The position numbers were made by a program, and so were the translations under genes. A DNA stretch of 26,956 bases from JASDSY01 sp041441465 (GTDB lineage Bacteria > Muiribacteriota > UBA9980). This document shows, piece after piece, positions 7,365-14,301 of the stretch (positions within the stretch are counted from its first letter, which is position 1; each line of letters begins with the position of its first letter). The stretch lies in contig JASDSY010000009.1 in NCBI GenBank assembly GCA_041441465.1, positions 1-26,956 of the forward strand, in the 5' to 3' direction. Below the pieces are notes generated by a model. That model did not search any database. It saw only the letters and a list, made by a program, of their open reading frames with translations, and was not told where the DNA came from.

Positions 7365-8276
7365 TTAACTTATCATCCGCGCGCCGTCGTCATCGACTTC
7401 CGTGTGTATGACCTGGGTCGCTATGCGGTGCCTCGAGTAGATTTTTTTGATCCTCTCGATTATCGAATTGCATGAATTTTTATAAACAAGCAGAATTGAG
7501 GATCCTGACCCGCAGGTTGTTATTCCGACATTTTCCGAAGTTTTAGCGATGAGCGCGATTTCGTCCGAGCCGGGTATGAGCCTTCTGATATATGGATAAA
7601 TGAGCCTGTCTTCGAGCATGAAATTAAGGCCTTTATAATTGCCGGTACATATCGCGGCTATAAGCAGCGAGGCGCGGCTTAAATTGAAAATCGAGTCGTT
7701 TAATGTTATCTTGGTCGGTGAAACTTGCTTAAGAGTTTCCGTTGAAATCTCGTGGTCAGGAATGATAACTGTAAGTTTTAAATCATGCGGAAAAGGCACT
7801 TTATAAGAAATAAGCGGCTGCGAGGGATTCTCTAGAAGAGTGCTTATAGCGAATCCGCCGTAAATCGATGCGCAGATATTTTGCGGTGTCGGGCGGTAAT
7901 GTGTTAAAACATTTATTATGTTATCGGTAAGCTCGCAATTGGCTATTATCGAAGACGCTACCAATACGCCTACAATTCCCGCCGATATCGATTCCAGGCC
8001 TTTTCTTAAAGGGATATTGAAATCGTTTATCAAATGCAGACCGCATTTCGGTTTATAATTGATTTTCAAGAAGAAATCCTTCATTACTGCTAAAATAGGA
8101 TTTTCATCTGTAACTGGCAGTATCGACGCATAATTTAAATTAGTGACCGTGTAGCCCGGCGTTTCAGTTTCTTCAATCGTAATATAATTGTATATTTTTA
8201 TGGCAAGGCCAAATGTGTTGATGCCCGGCCCGAGATTTGTTATTGTCGCCGGAACTTGAATTTTAACCTGACGCAC
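7365..8276 (-). CDS. thrB: homoserine kinase-like GHMP protein with eroded ATP/Mg motifs
   Basis: Homoserine kinase phosphorylates homoserine, the substrate step for ThrC. The family N-terminus is clear (VPATITNLGPG at 8-18), as are the substrate-side motifs FNLSRASLL (R201), LEDRLIYPY and RRLIPG. The phosphate-binding loop, usually PLGxGLGSSA, reads PLRKGLESIS at 89-98, and the usual EGHPDN reads RPTPQN at 128-133, so a conserved Mg-binding Glu and the His and Asp are lost; only Asn133 remains. SGAGPT becomes CGSGSS near 255-260. It may be inactive, repurposed or very divergent. I chose the GTG at 8276, one base after the thrC stop, because it gives the typical family start; an upstream ATG at 8306 overlaps thrC by 29 bp and has no SD. 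Confidence 0.8.
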   Translation of the reverse strand: MRQVKIQVPATITNLGPGINTFGLAIKIYNYITIEETETPGYTVTNLNYASILPVTDENPILAVMKDFFLKINYKPKCGLHLINDFNIPLRKGLESISAGIVGVLVASSIIANCELTDNIINVLTHYRPTPQNICASIYGGFAISTLLENPSQPLISYKVPFPHDLKLTVIIPDHEISTETLKQVSPTKITLNDSIFNLSRASLLIAAICTGNYKGLNFMLEDRLIYPYIRRLIPGSDEIALIAKTSENVGITTCGSGSSILLVYKNSCNSIIERIKKIYSRHRIATQVIHTEVDDDGARMIS

Positions 8277-8277
8277 T

Positions 8278-9315
8278 TTATATAACCAGCTCGCTTTCAA
8301 GGTCATTAATCGTCGGCTTGAATAACTTTAACGAATTAAGAGATGAATTTATATATACAGTTTCAGTCGAATCGGAAAATCCGGATAAAACGCAAACAAT
8401 TGTTTGGTTGTCGAAATCAACGCCGTCCGCTTTTAACTTATAAAGGCCGGCGGCTGAAGCGCACGATGAGATATCGGCGATTATTGATTCTTTGGCCGCA
8501 AGTTTCCTGTAAACCGCAGCCGCCTGTTCGTCTGAAACATCGGCAATATAACCGTTCGATTCATCCCTTGCTATAAGCGCTTTGTCGTATATTTCATCGT
8601 TGTCGCGTATTATATTTATTTCGCTCAACATTATGCTCGAACCCGCATTTTTTCCGGTTATACCCTTAAAACCGAACATAACTGGCAGTTTTTCGAGTTT
8701 GAAGGCCGAATAATATTCCTTAAAGCCGTTCCAGGCGGCGCCGAAGAGACTGCCGTGGCCGATTCCGCACGAAAAAATATCAGGACCTTTGCCGAGTGAA
8801 TCCGCTATTTCATAAGAAATCGTGTTGAGTCCGCGTAAATAGTCTGGATTTGAATAGTTTAATACTTCATAACCATAGGTTTCGCGAACTTCTTCACATA
8901 ATTTTAAACACTCGTTCAACGTTCCGTCGATGATCCTGACCCTGGCGCCATATAATTCCATTCTTTTTATTTTTTCATCGTTAGTCAATAGTTTGGGTAT
9001 TAAAACTACGCATGTCATGCCGGCCCTGGCCGAATACATAGCCGCGGATATGCCGAGATTTCCCGCTGTCGCGCATATTATTCCGCATTTTTTTCTTTCG
9101 GCGGCTTTAGCTATGGCATAAACTACGCCGCGGTCCTTGAATGAAAATGACGGATTTTGGTTTTCGAGCTTGAAAAAAAGGTTAACGTTATAACCGAGCT
9201 CATTACCGATAAACACTGAACGGACAAGAGGCGTTTCTCCTTCGCCAAGGCCCAGCACCGGTGTTAATTCATTATTATCTAAATATTGAGCGTATTTTGA
9301 TGCGATATTATACAT
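8278..9315 (-). CDS. thrC: threonine synthase
   Basis: A PLP-dependent, cytoplasmic enzyme that converts O-phosphohomoserine to threonine. At 345 residues it matches the shorter bacterial threonine synthases. The PLP lysine is K60 in FSFKDRG, and the TAGNLGISAAMY segment supplies the phosphate/cofactor-binding loop; CGIGHGSLFGAAWNG fits the later glycine-rich region. The start ATG has only a weak AGGA upstream. lpd ends 53 bp upstream on the same strand and thrB follows directly, with its likely GTG start one base after this stop, which suggests translational coupling. asd comes next. hom and lysC are not in the window. Confidence 0.93.
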   Translation of the reverse strand: MYNIASKYAQYLDNNELTPVLGLGEGETPLVRSVFIGNELGYNVNLFFKLENQNPSFSFKDRGVVYAIAKAAERKKCGIICATAGNLGISAAMYSARAGMTCVVLIPKLLTNDEKIKRMELYGARVRIIDGTLNECLKLCEEVRETYGYEVLNYSNPDYLRGLNTISYEIADSLGKGPDIFSCGIGHGSLFGAAWNGFKEYYSAFKLEKLPVMFGFKGITGKNAGSSIMLSEINIIRDNDEIYDKALIARDESNGYIADVSDEQAAAVYRKLAAKESIIADISSCASAAGLYKLKADGVDFDNQTIVCVLSGFSDSTETVYINSSLNSLKLFKPTINDLESELVI

Positions 9316-9368
9316 AAAACATTTCTTATCCTGATTTTTTTATCTGATTTTGGCTGTCTTAAAAAATT

Positions 9369-10781
9369 TTATCTTAGTGAAGGCGGTACGTGTATCGCGC
9401 TTTTTGTTATGTCCATTATAGATTCTCCGACTGCCTCGGAAAGCGTAGGGTGCGCAAACATCATTTTTTCGGATATTTCATCTATGGACAGTCCTGAGAT
9501 GCTTGCCATCTGAAGTGTAGCGATAAGTTCTGTAGCGTTCGGACCGATTATATTGGCGCCTATGATTTTATTCGTGGCCGCGTCGGCGAATGTTTCCACA
9601 TAGCCTTCGTTCGATTGGTTGCAAAGCGCGCGTCCGAGCATGTTGAACATAAATTTTCCGGTTTTGATTTCGATGCCAAGTTTTTGCGCTTTTGCCTGGT
9701 TAATGCCGAATGAGGCGACTTCAGGTATTGTATAAATGCACGACGGTATTGCCGCAGGAAGTTTATGTAAAGCGCTTTCTTCTTTTGCCGAGGCGTTTTT
9801 GGCAGCGATGATTCCCTGATGTGACGCGAGGTGCGCAAGCATTATGTCGGAAGCGCAATCGCCTATTGCGAAAATATTCGGCTGGCTTGTTCTGAAGTAC
9901 TCGTCTATTATTATTTTTTTGCCGTCAGTCTTCACTCCGGCGTCGGCTAAGTTAATTTCATTAATAAGCCTTGTGCGGCCTATCGCCTGAAGTACTAAAT
10001 CAAATGAACAGGTTTCCGTTTCGCCTTCGAGCTTAACTACCGCGCAGTTTCCGGCTCTGTCTTCCTTGATTTCCATAACTTTTTTTCCTGTCTTGACTGT
10101 TATATTATATTTTTTGAATATTGCCGCAAGCCTTTTGGCTATTGAGCTGTCTTCGTTCGGCAGTATTTGAGGCATTAATTCGACTATGGTGACATTCACG
10201 CCGAGAAACGCGAAAAAGTTCGCCATTTCCGCGCCGATTACGCCGCCGCCTATTACCAGGAGTTTTTTAGGTAATTTTGAAAGTTTCAGAGCCTGGTCTG
10301 AATTTATCATATACGGCGAATTTTCAGGTAAAAATGGAAAGTGCATGGGCTTAGAGCCTGTGGCTATTATTATTTTGCCGGCAGTGACTTTTTTTTCATT
10401 ATTCACAATTAACGTGTGAGCGTCCTGGAACTTCCCAAAACCGTTTATAACCGTAACTTTATTGGCCTTAAGAAGCTGTGCTATGCCGTCGCGCAGTTTT
10501 GTTACAATATCGTCTTTACGCTTGGTAAGTTTTTCGAGGTTTGCGCCCTGGATTTTTTCCTGCTCTAATCCAAATTCATGAGCCCTTTTCATATCATGAT
10601 AAAGATGCGCCGACGCGAGAAGCGCTTTTGTCGGTATGCATCCTCTGTTTAAGCAGGTGCCGCCTACGCTGTCCGCTTCTATAACCGCCGTTTTTAAACC
10701 GTTGTGACTGCCTTCGATAGCTGCCACATATCCGCCCGGACCGCCTCCTAATACCACTAAATCAAAATCAAAATTCGACAT
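9369..10781 (-). CDS. lpdA: dihydrolipoyl dehydrogenase (E3)
   Basis: A flavoprotein that reoxidises dihydrolipoamide with NAD+ in 2-oxoacid dehydrogenase complexes or the glycine cleavage system. At 470 residues it is family length. The FAD motif GGGPGGY lies at 12-18, the redox disulfide is C43/C48 (GGTCLNRGC), a second Rossmann motif (GGGVIGAE) binds NAD, the late FAD motif is AIGDCA, and the C-terminal catalytic pair is H444 and E449 in HPTLSE. The start has a good GAAGGTG site. No E1, E2 or glycine-cleavage gene is beside it, so its partner complex cannot be told from context. It lies 53 bp upstream of thrC, and cotranscription is likely but functionally unexplained. Confidence 0.96.
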   Translation of the reverse strand: MSNFDFDLVVLGGGPGGYVAAIEGSHNGLKTAVIEADSVGGTCLNRGCIPTKALLASAHLYHDMKRAHEFGLEQEKIQGANLEKLTKRKDDIVTKLRDGIAQLLKANKVTVINGFGKFQDAHTLIVNNEKKVTAGKIIIATGSKPMHFPFLPENSPYMINSDQALKLSKLPKKLLVIGGGVIGAEMANFFAFLGVNVTIVELMPQILPNEDSSIAKRLAAIFKKYNITVKTGKKVMEIKEDRAGNCAVVKLEGETETCSFDLVLQAIGRTRLINEINLADAGVKTDGKKIIIDEYFRTSQPNIFAIGDCASDIMLAHLASHQGIIAAKNASAKEESALHKLPAAIPSCIYTIPEVASFGINQAKAQKLGIEIKTGKFMFNMLGRALCNQSNEGYVETFADAATNKIIGANIIGPNATELIATLQMASISGLSIDEISEKMMFAHPTLSEAVGESIMDITKSAIHVPPSLR

Positions 10782-10938
10782 ATATGTTCACCTTCGTTTT
10801 TTATAAAAAATATTTTATTCATTCTATCATTCTGCATAGGATTGGAAAAATATTACTTGAAAATCATGTTTATTAAGTAAAAAATATTCGTTTAAACATG
10901 TCTTATACTTCAAAAACTTAATTTTGCGCTTTAAATTT

Positions 10939-11577
10939 TTATTCAGGAATAATATAAAAAAGCTTTTGTTTGGCCTGGACCATTTCGCCGTTTTTCACGC
11001 ATATTTTATGCACGGTGCCTGAAAACTCTGATTTGATTTCATTCATCAGTTTCATTGCCTCGACAATACACACTACCTGTCCTTTTTCTATTTTTTGGCC
11101 TGATTTTACATAAGACGCCGAAGTCGGTGAAGGAGCCTCGTAAAATGTGCCGGCAATCGGAGATTCAACGAATAAGTATTTGCTTTCCTCTTCGGCTTCA
11201 GGTTTTTTAGGAGTATTTTCGGCGGCGTTTGCTCCGCCGTCCGAGTTCACTGCCTGGTGCTGCGGCTGCTGAAAAGCTTTCTTTTCAGCGTTCATTAATA
11301 AATTTAAAAACTGTTCTTTACCGTATATGTCGCTGCTTTGAATTTGCGGTTCCTCTTCGCGTTTCACGAATATGGAAAAATCCCCGTCGGTGTATTCGAA
11401 TTCATCGACTTTTTCAGTTTCGAGGTATTTTATAAGATGCACTATTTCAGCCGGGCTTTTCCCTAACTTTTTGTCCTCGCTGAACGAGCTTTCAAATAAT
11501 AATTCATTTTTTTTGCCTCTGGAGGCGGTTTTAAGAGTTGATTTTTTGCTGGATTTGACAGTCTTTTTTAATGCCAT
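10939..11577 (-). CDS. accB: biotin carboxyl carrier protein of acetyl-CoA carboxylase, basic N-terminal tail
   Basis: The protein carries biotin between the biotin carboxylase and carboxyltransferase in malonyl-CoA synthesis. The C-terminal biotinyl domain (about 134-212) has the thumb-type loop YEAPSPTSASY and the biotinylation motif EAMKLM with K176. The central part contains a KSPAEI helix and the strand region common to BCCP N-terminal domains, then an Ala/Gln/Pro-rich linker. Residues 1-23 are very basic (8 Lys, 1 Arg), so the total of 212 exceeds the usual 150-160. The ATG at 11577 is preferred: AGGTGA lies 4 bases before it and overlaps a possible in-frame GTG at 11586 three codons upstream. 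accC is not adjacent. The upstream DUF348-G5 gene ends 25 bp away, implying one transcript. Confidence 0.95.
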   Translation of the reverse strand: MALKKTVKSSKKSTLKTASRGKKNELLFESSFSEDKKLGKSPAEIVHLIKYLETEKVDEFEYTDGDFSIFVKREEEPQIQSSDIYGKEQFLNLLMNAEKKAFQQPQHQAVNSDGGANAAENTPKKPEAEEESKYLFVESPIAGTFYEAPSPTSASYVKSGQKIEKGQVVCIVEAMKLMNEIKSEFSGTVHKICVKNGEMVQAKQKLFYIIPE

Positions 11578-11602
11578 TCTTTTCACCTGTTTTTGCGTAT
11601 TT

Positions 11603-12466
11603 TTATATCATGTTGATTTTTACTTTTTCTGCGTTTGTCTTCGTGAATATTTTTTCAAATCCCGGATTGATTAATAGGTTCATTTTTTCGTTAGAAGCCG
11701 GAATAAATTTTGCCGGAATTTCACTCGACTCAGTTTTTACGATAAATGTTCCGTAGCCTTCGATTATTATGAGTGAATTGTCAATCAGGATGTCTTTTTT
11801 CACAAAAGCAGTGCCGGTTATGAAACTGCTCGAAGCGGGCACTATGTTTTGATTGAATAATTGTTCATTAAGGCCTTTGCCGCTTAATATCGTTATTGAA
11901 AATTCCAGATGCCCTTTGTTTTCTTTTGAATCGCCCGCCGATTTTCCGCTTTTTAATATGATTCTGTCGCAGGGATTTTCAGTTATCTTGGATTCTATAA
12001 ATTCTCTCGATTTTTGTATGTCGTTATGAAAAATAATTTTATAAAAATTTTTTTTCCGGCCGTTTACTCCCTCGGCTATGACTACCTGAGTTCCTGACGA
12101 AAGAGCGTTTGAAATGTGGGTAACCTGCTTGTACGGTATTTCTTCTTCCTCTTCGGTTACTTCTTCTTTTATTTTTATAAGCTTAATTTTACTGCCGTTC
12201 ACGAGCTGTTCTGAAAGAGAATTGGTCAAAAGATCGCCTTTAGTCAAAGTTATATTTTGATTCCTTAAAAAAGCGTCAACTGTGGTTTCAAATGTCTTTA
12301 CCAGGACCGTGCGATTGCCGTTTGTAAATTCGATTAATTTAGGCGTGACAATTTTATCTTCAAGGATTAATGTAAGTAGTAAAAGAACTATTAAAATTAA
12401 AAACAATAAAACCTTATTTTCGCTGAATTTGCTTATCTTTACATTTCCATTTAACGGCTGTATCAT
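11603..12466 (-). CDS. membrane-anchored DUF348-G5 protein with degenerate 3D-like C-terminus
   Basis: A cell-envelope protein of 287 residues. A single TM or signal anchor spans about 19-36. A DUF348-like repeat follows (about 44-98, with VLVKTFETTVDAFLRNQNI), then a well-formed G5 domain (about 104-175: EEEIPYKQVT, GTQVVIAEGVNGRK, CDRIIL). In YabE/RpfB-type proteins this arrangement ends in a 3D (MltA-like) lytic domain. Residues about 190-287 can be lined up with it around IEGYG (235-239) and the closing KVKINMI, but the aspartates that name the domain are mostly replaced (VKTESS, NLLINP). It may therefore bind peptidoglycan without cutting it. No SD precedes the ATG, and the promoter is almost adjacent to it, suggesting a leaderless mRNA. 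accB follows in the same transcript. Confidence 0.8.
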   Translation of the reverse strand: MIQPLNGNVKISKFSENKVLLFLILIVLLLLTLILEDKIVTPKLIEFTNGNRTVLVKTFETTVDAFLRNQNITLTKGDLLTNSLSEQLVNGSKIKLIKIKEEVTEEEEEIPYKQVTHISNALSSGTQVVIAEGVNGRKKNFYKIIFHNDIQKSREFIESKITENPCDRIILKSGKSAGDSKENKGHLEFSITILSGKGLNEQLFNQNIVPASSSFITGTAFVKKDILIDNSLIIIEGYGTFIVKTESSEIPAKFIPASNEKMNLLINPGFEKIFTKTNAEKVKINMI

Positions 12467-12475
12467 AATAACAAT

Positions 12476-12504
12476 ATTTTATTACATTCTAAAAAAAAAG
12501 TCAA
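12476..12504 (-). promoter_or_regulatory. sigma70-type promoter for the DUF348-G5/accB unit
   Basis: On the minus strand TTGACT (12499-12504) and TAAAAT (12476-12481) are separated by exactly 17 nt, and the spacer begins with a T-run. The expected start point is near 12469, only about three bases before the ATG at 12466. This predicts a nearly leaderless mRNA, which agrees with the missing SD. Confidence 0.6.
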
Positions 12505-12577
12505 TAAATTTAATAATTGCAATTATTTTAGAAATACTTTTTCCGATGATTTTTGTACATTTAATTTTTAGACTTTT

Positions 12578-13243
12578 TTATTTTATTTTTCCGCAATTTA
12601 TAGTAACTGTTTTTTCGCATAATGCCGCGGCTTCGTCCGGGTCATGCGTGACAAGCATTACCGCGCAATTAATTTTTCTTATGTATTCGTTGATGTCCTT
12701 TAAAATATCATTTTTTGTCAGCTGATCCAGCGAATAAAAAGGCTCGTCTAAAAATAATATTTCCGGTTGGAGCACGAGCGCCCTGGCAAGACATACTCGC
12801 CGAAGCTGGCCTGACGATATTTCATTTATATTTTTATGTGAATGTTCTGAAATTTTTAATATTTCCAAAAGATTTCCGACTTTTCGCGAAATTTCTTTTT
12901 GCGTTTCGTTTCTTATTTGAAGCCCGACCGCGGCGTTAAAAAAAACATTTCCTGAAAACTTAATTGATTCCTGAAATAAAAATGCCGTGCGTTTTATGAG
13001 CGCTTTAGAGTGATGTGGATTTTCCCGTAAATCGCAGTCGAATAAACTTACCCGGCCGGTAAAATTTCTCTCGAGCATGGCGCATATTTTTAAAAAAGTG
13101 GTTTTGCCCGATCCGCTTTTTCCCAATATTGCAGTACGTTCACCAGGCATAAGTGAAAAATTTGGTATTTCGAGCAAAAATTTATCCCCTTCGGAGCGGT
13201 ATCTGAATTCTAAATTATTTACGTTTAATATAGTTTTTGCCAT
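12578..13243 (-). CDS. tupC: ABC transporter ATPase, tungstate (Tup) type
   Basis: The ATP-hydrolysing subunit of an oxyanion importer, peripheral on the inner face of the membrane. It is 221 residues, with Walker A GKSGSGKTT at about 41-49, Q-loop FLFQES, an altered signature ISSGQLRRV in place of LSGGQ, Walker B ILFLDEP and the H-loop LVTHD. All catalytic positions are kept. The gene starts 26 bp after the permease gene, with an AAGGCG site, so the two form an operon. Substrate assignment to tungstate comes from the permease; the ATPase alone could also fit molybdate or other oxyanions. No downstream regulator or mop-type domain is attached. Confidence 0.85.
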   Translation of the reverse strand: MAKTILNVNNLEFRYRSEGDKFLLEIPNFSLMPGERTAILGKSGSGKTTFLKICAMLERNFTGRVSLFDCDLRENPHHSKALIKRTAFLFQESIKFSGNVFFNAAVGLQIRNETQKEISRKVGNLLEILKISEHSHKNINEISSGQLRRVCLARALVLQPEILFLDEPFYSLDQLTKNDILKDINEYIRKINCAVMLVTHDPDEAAALCEKTVTINCGKIK

Positions 13244-13269
13244 TTTTTGTTACGCCTTATGGTTAAAAT

Positions 13270-13971
13270 TTAAAATGCATTTTTTTTCTTTTTCTGGATT
13301 GAAGTTATAATGTAATTCACCGCGAACGAGATCAGGAGAAGGACAATTGCGAATGCGAGCGCGATGTCATAATTGCCGATGCGCACTTCGGAAACTATTG
13401 CCGTCGTTAAAACCCTTGTTTCGCCGAGAATATTACCGCCGACCATTATCACCGCGCCGACTTCCGATATTACGCTTCCGAATGAGGCGAGTAAAATAAC
13501 CGGCATTGTGTTTTTTAACTCGCCGAACATATAGCGCGCCTTTTGAAAATTATTCACTCCGAGCGATTCAAGCTGAAGCTTAAATGAAGCCGGTATTTCC
13601 ATGCAGGCCGCGATTGTCAGGCCGCATGAAAGAGGGAATGCTATTATAAACTGACTTAAAAATATTGCGGTTTTTGAATATAATATGTTCAATGCCCCGA
13701 AAATTCCGGCGCGTCCGAATAGCAGCGCGACAAAAAGGCCTACAACGACTGGCGGAAGTCCCATTCCGGTATTTATAATGGCGGTAAGAAAATTTTTGCC
13801 CCAAAAATTCGATTCGGCGATAAAATAGCCGAGAGGAACGCCTGTTACGAAAGCAAAAAGAGTCGAAGCGGCTGAAAGCGTAATTGTAAGGACGGAAACT
13901 TCGATAAGGTACGGATCGAGGTTGGCGATAAGATAAACGCATTTATAAAACGCGGAAAAAATTATGTCCAT
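13270..13971 (-). CDS. tupB: ABC transporter permease, tungstate (TupB) type
   Basis: An integral membrane subunit for import of tungstate or a related oxyanion. The sequence shows about five to six hydrophobic segments and the TupB-like stretches NTGMGLPPVVVGL, ISEVGAVIMVGGNI and RVLTTAIVSEV, the middle one being the coupling loop (EAA-type) region that contacts the ATPase. The C-terminus is short and basic (KKKKN). I chose the ATG at 13971 (233 residues); an in-frame TTG at 13995 adds eight residues and overlaps the AAGGCGG that may serve as SD. No gene for the periplasmic binding protein TupA is present on either side, which is unusual. Tungstate supply would fit tungsten enzymes of an anaerobe, but none is encoded in this window. 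Confidence 0.85.
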   Translation of the reverse strand: MDIIFSAFYKCVYLIANLDPYLIEVSVLTITLSAASTLFAFVTGVPLGYFIAESNFWGKNFLTAIINTGMGLPPVVVGLFVALLFGRAGIFGALNILYSKTAIFLSQFIIAFPLSCGLTIAACMEIPASFKLQLESLGVNNFQKARYMFGELKNTMPVILLASFGSVISEVGAVIMVGGNILGETRVLTTAIVSEVRIGNYDIALAFAIVLLLISFAVNYIITSIQKKKKNAF

Positions 13972-13989
13972 TATATTATAAATACCGCC

Positions 13990-14019
13990 TTGCAAATTTA
14001 AAAATAATATTGCTATAAT
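13990..14019 (+). promoter_or_regulatory. extended -10 promoter, plus strand
   Basis: A perfect extended -10 element (TGCTATAAT, 14011-14019) is preceded 18 nt earlier by TTGCAA (13990-13995), which matches four of six -35 positions. Transcription would begin near 14026 and give the phosphodiesterase gene a leader of about 275 nt. The site overlaps the start region of tupB on the other strand, so the two transcription units could interfere. Confidence 0.45.
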
Positions 14020-14135
14020 TAAATAGGAAAGTTATAACCTGCTTAATATGTGGAACCGAGTTGATATTATTGATAAATGCTTTAATGCTGTCGGCGGCTT
14101 ACATAAACGAAATATCCGACAAACTAAGTTTAATT

Positions 14136-14164
14136 TTGACATTTAATCAACTTTATGTTAAACT
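14136..14164 (+). promoter_or_regulatory. second candidate promoter for the YmdB-HD-GYP gene
   Basis: TTGACA at 14136-14141 matches consensus; 17 nt later TAAACT (14159-14164) matches four of six -10 bases. It would give a leader of about 130 nt to the ATG at 14302. Confidence 0.35.
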
Positions 14165-14301
14165 TTCTTCACTGTGTGATTAATAAGTTTTTTTGGGGAA
14201 TTAATATACTAAATTTATTATTCGTGTGTCAATGATTTTTAAATTATTTCAGAGCATACCTTAGGTTTTTATTGTTATAGCTTTAATAGCAGAGGCAAGT
14301 T

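Larger units (their letters stand above)
13972..14301. other. 330-nt divergent intergenic region (tupB / YmdB-HD-GYP gene)
   Basis: This gap separates the minus-strand tup genes from the plus-strand phosphodiesterase gene. It holds two candidate plus-strand promoters (13990-14019 and 14136-14164), a dyad gtcgg/ccgac at about 14090-14119, and one 32-codon open frame (14048-14146) without convincing initiation signals. I see no tRNA, no riboswitch I recognise, and no clear minus-strand promoter for tupB. Confidence 0.5.

Noticed and set aside
11578..11586. GTG at 11586 as the accB start
   Set aside because: It overlaps the AGGTGA that serves as SD for the ATG at 11577, so the ATG is the better start.
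12512..12527. Perfect 16-bp palindrome aataattgcaattatt upstream of the DUF348-G5 promoter
   Set aside because: All but two bases are A or T, which makes chance palindromes likely in this AT-rich gap; no second copy or known operator match was seen.
14048..14146. A 32-codon open frame in the divergent gap before the phosphodiesterase fusion, a possible leader peptide
   Set aside because: No well-spaced SD (a GGAAAG lies about 16 nt upstream), no recognisable composition such as codon runs, and it overlaps a candidate -35 box. Not called as a gene.
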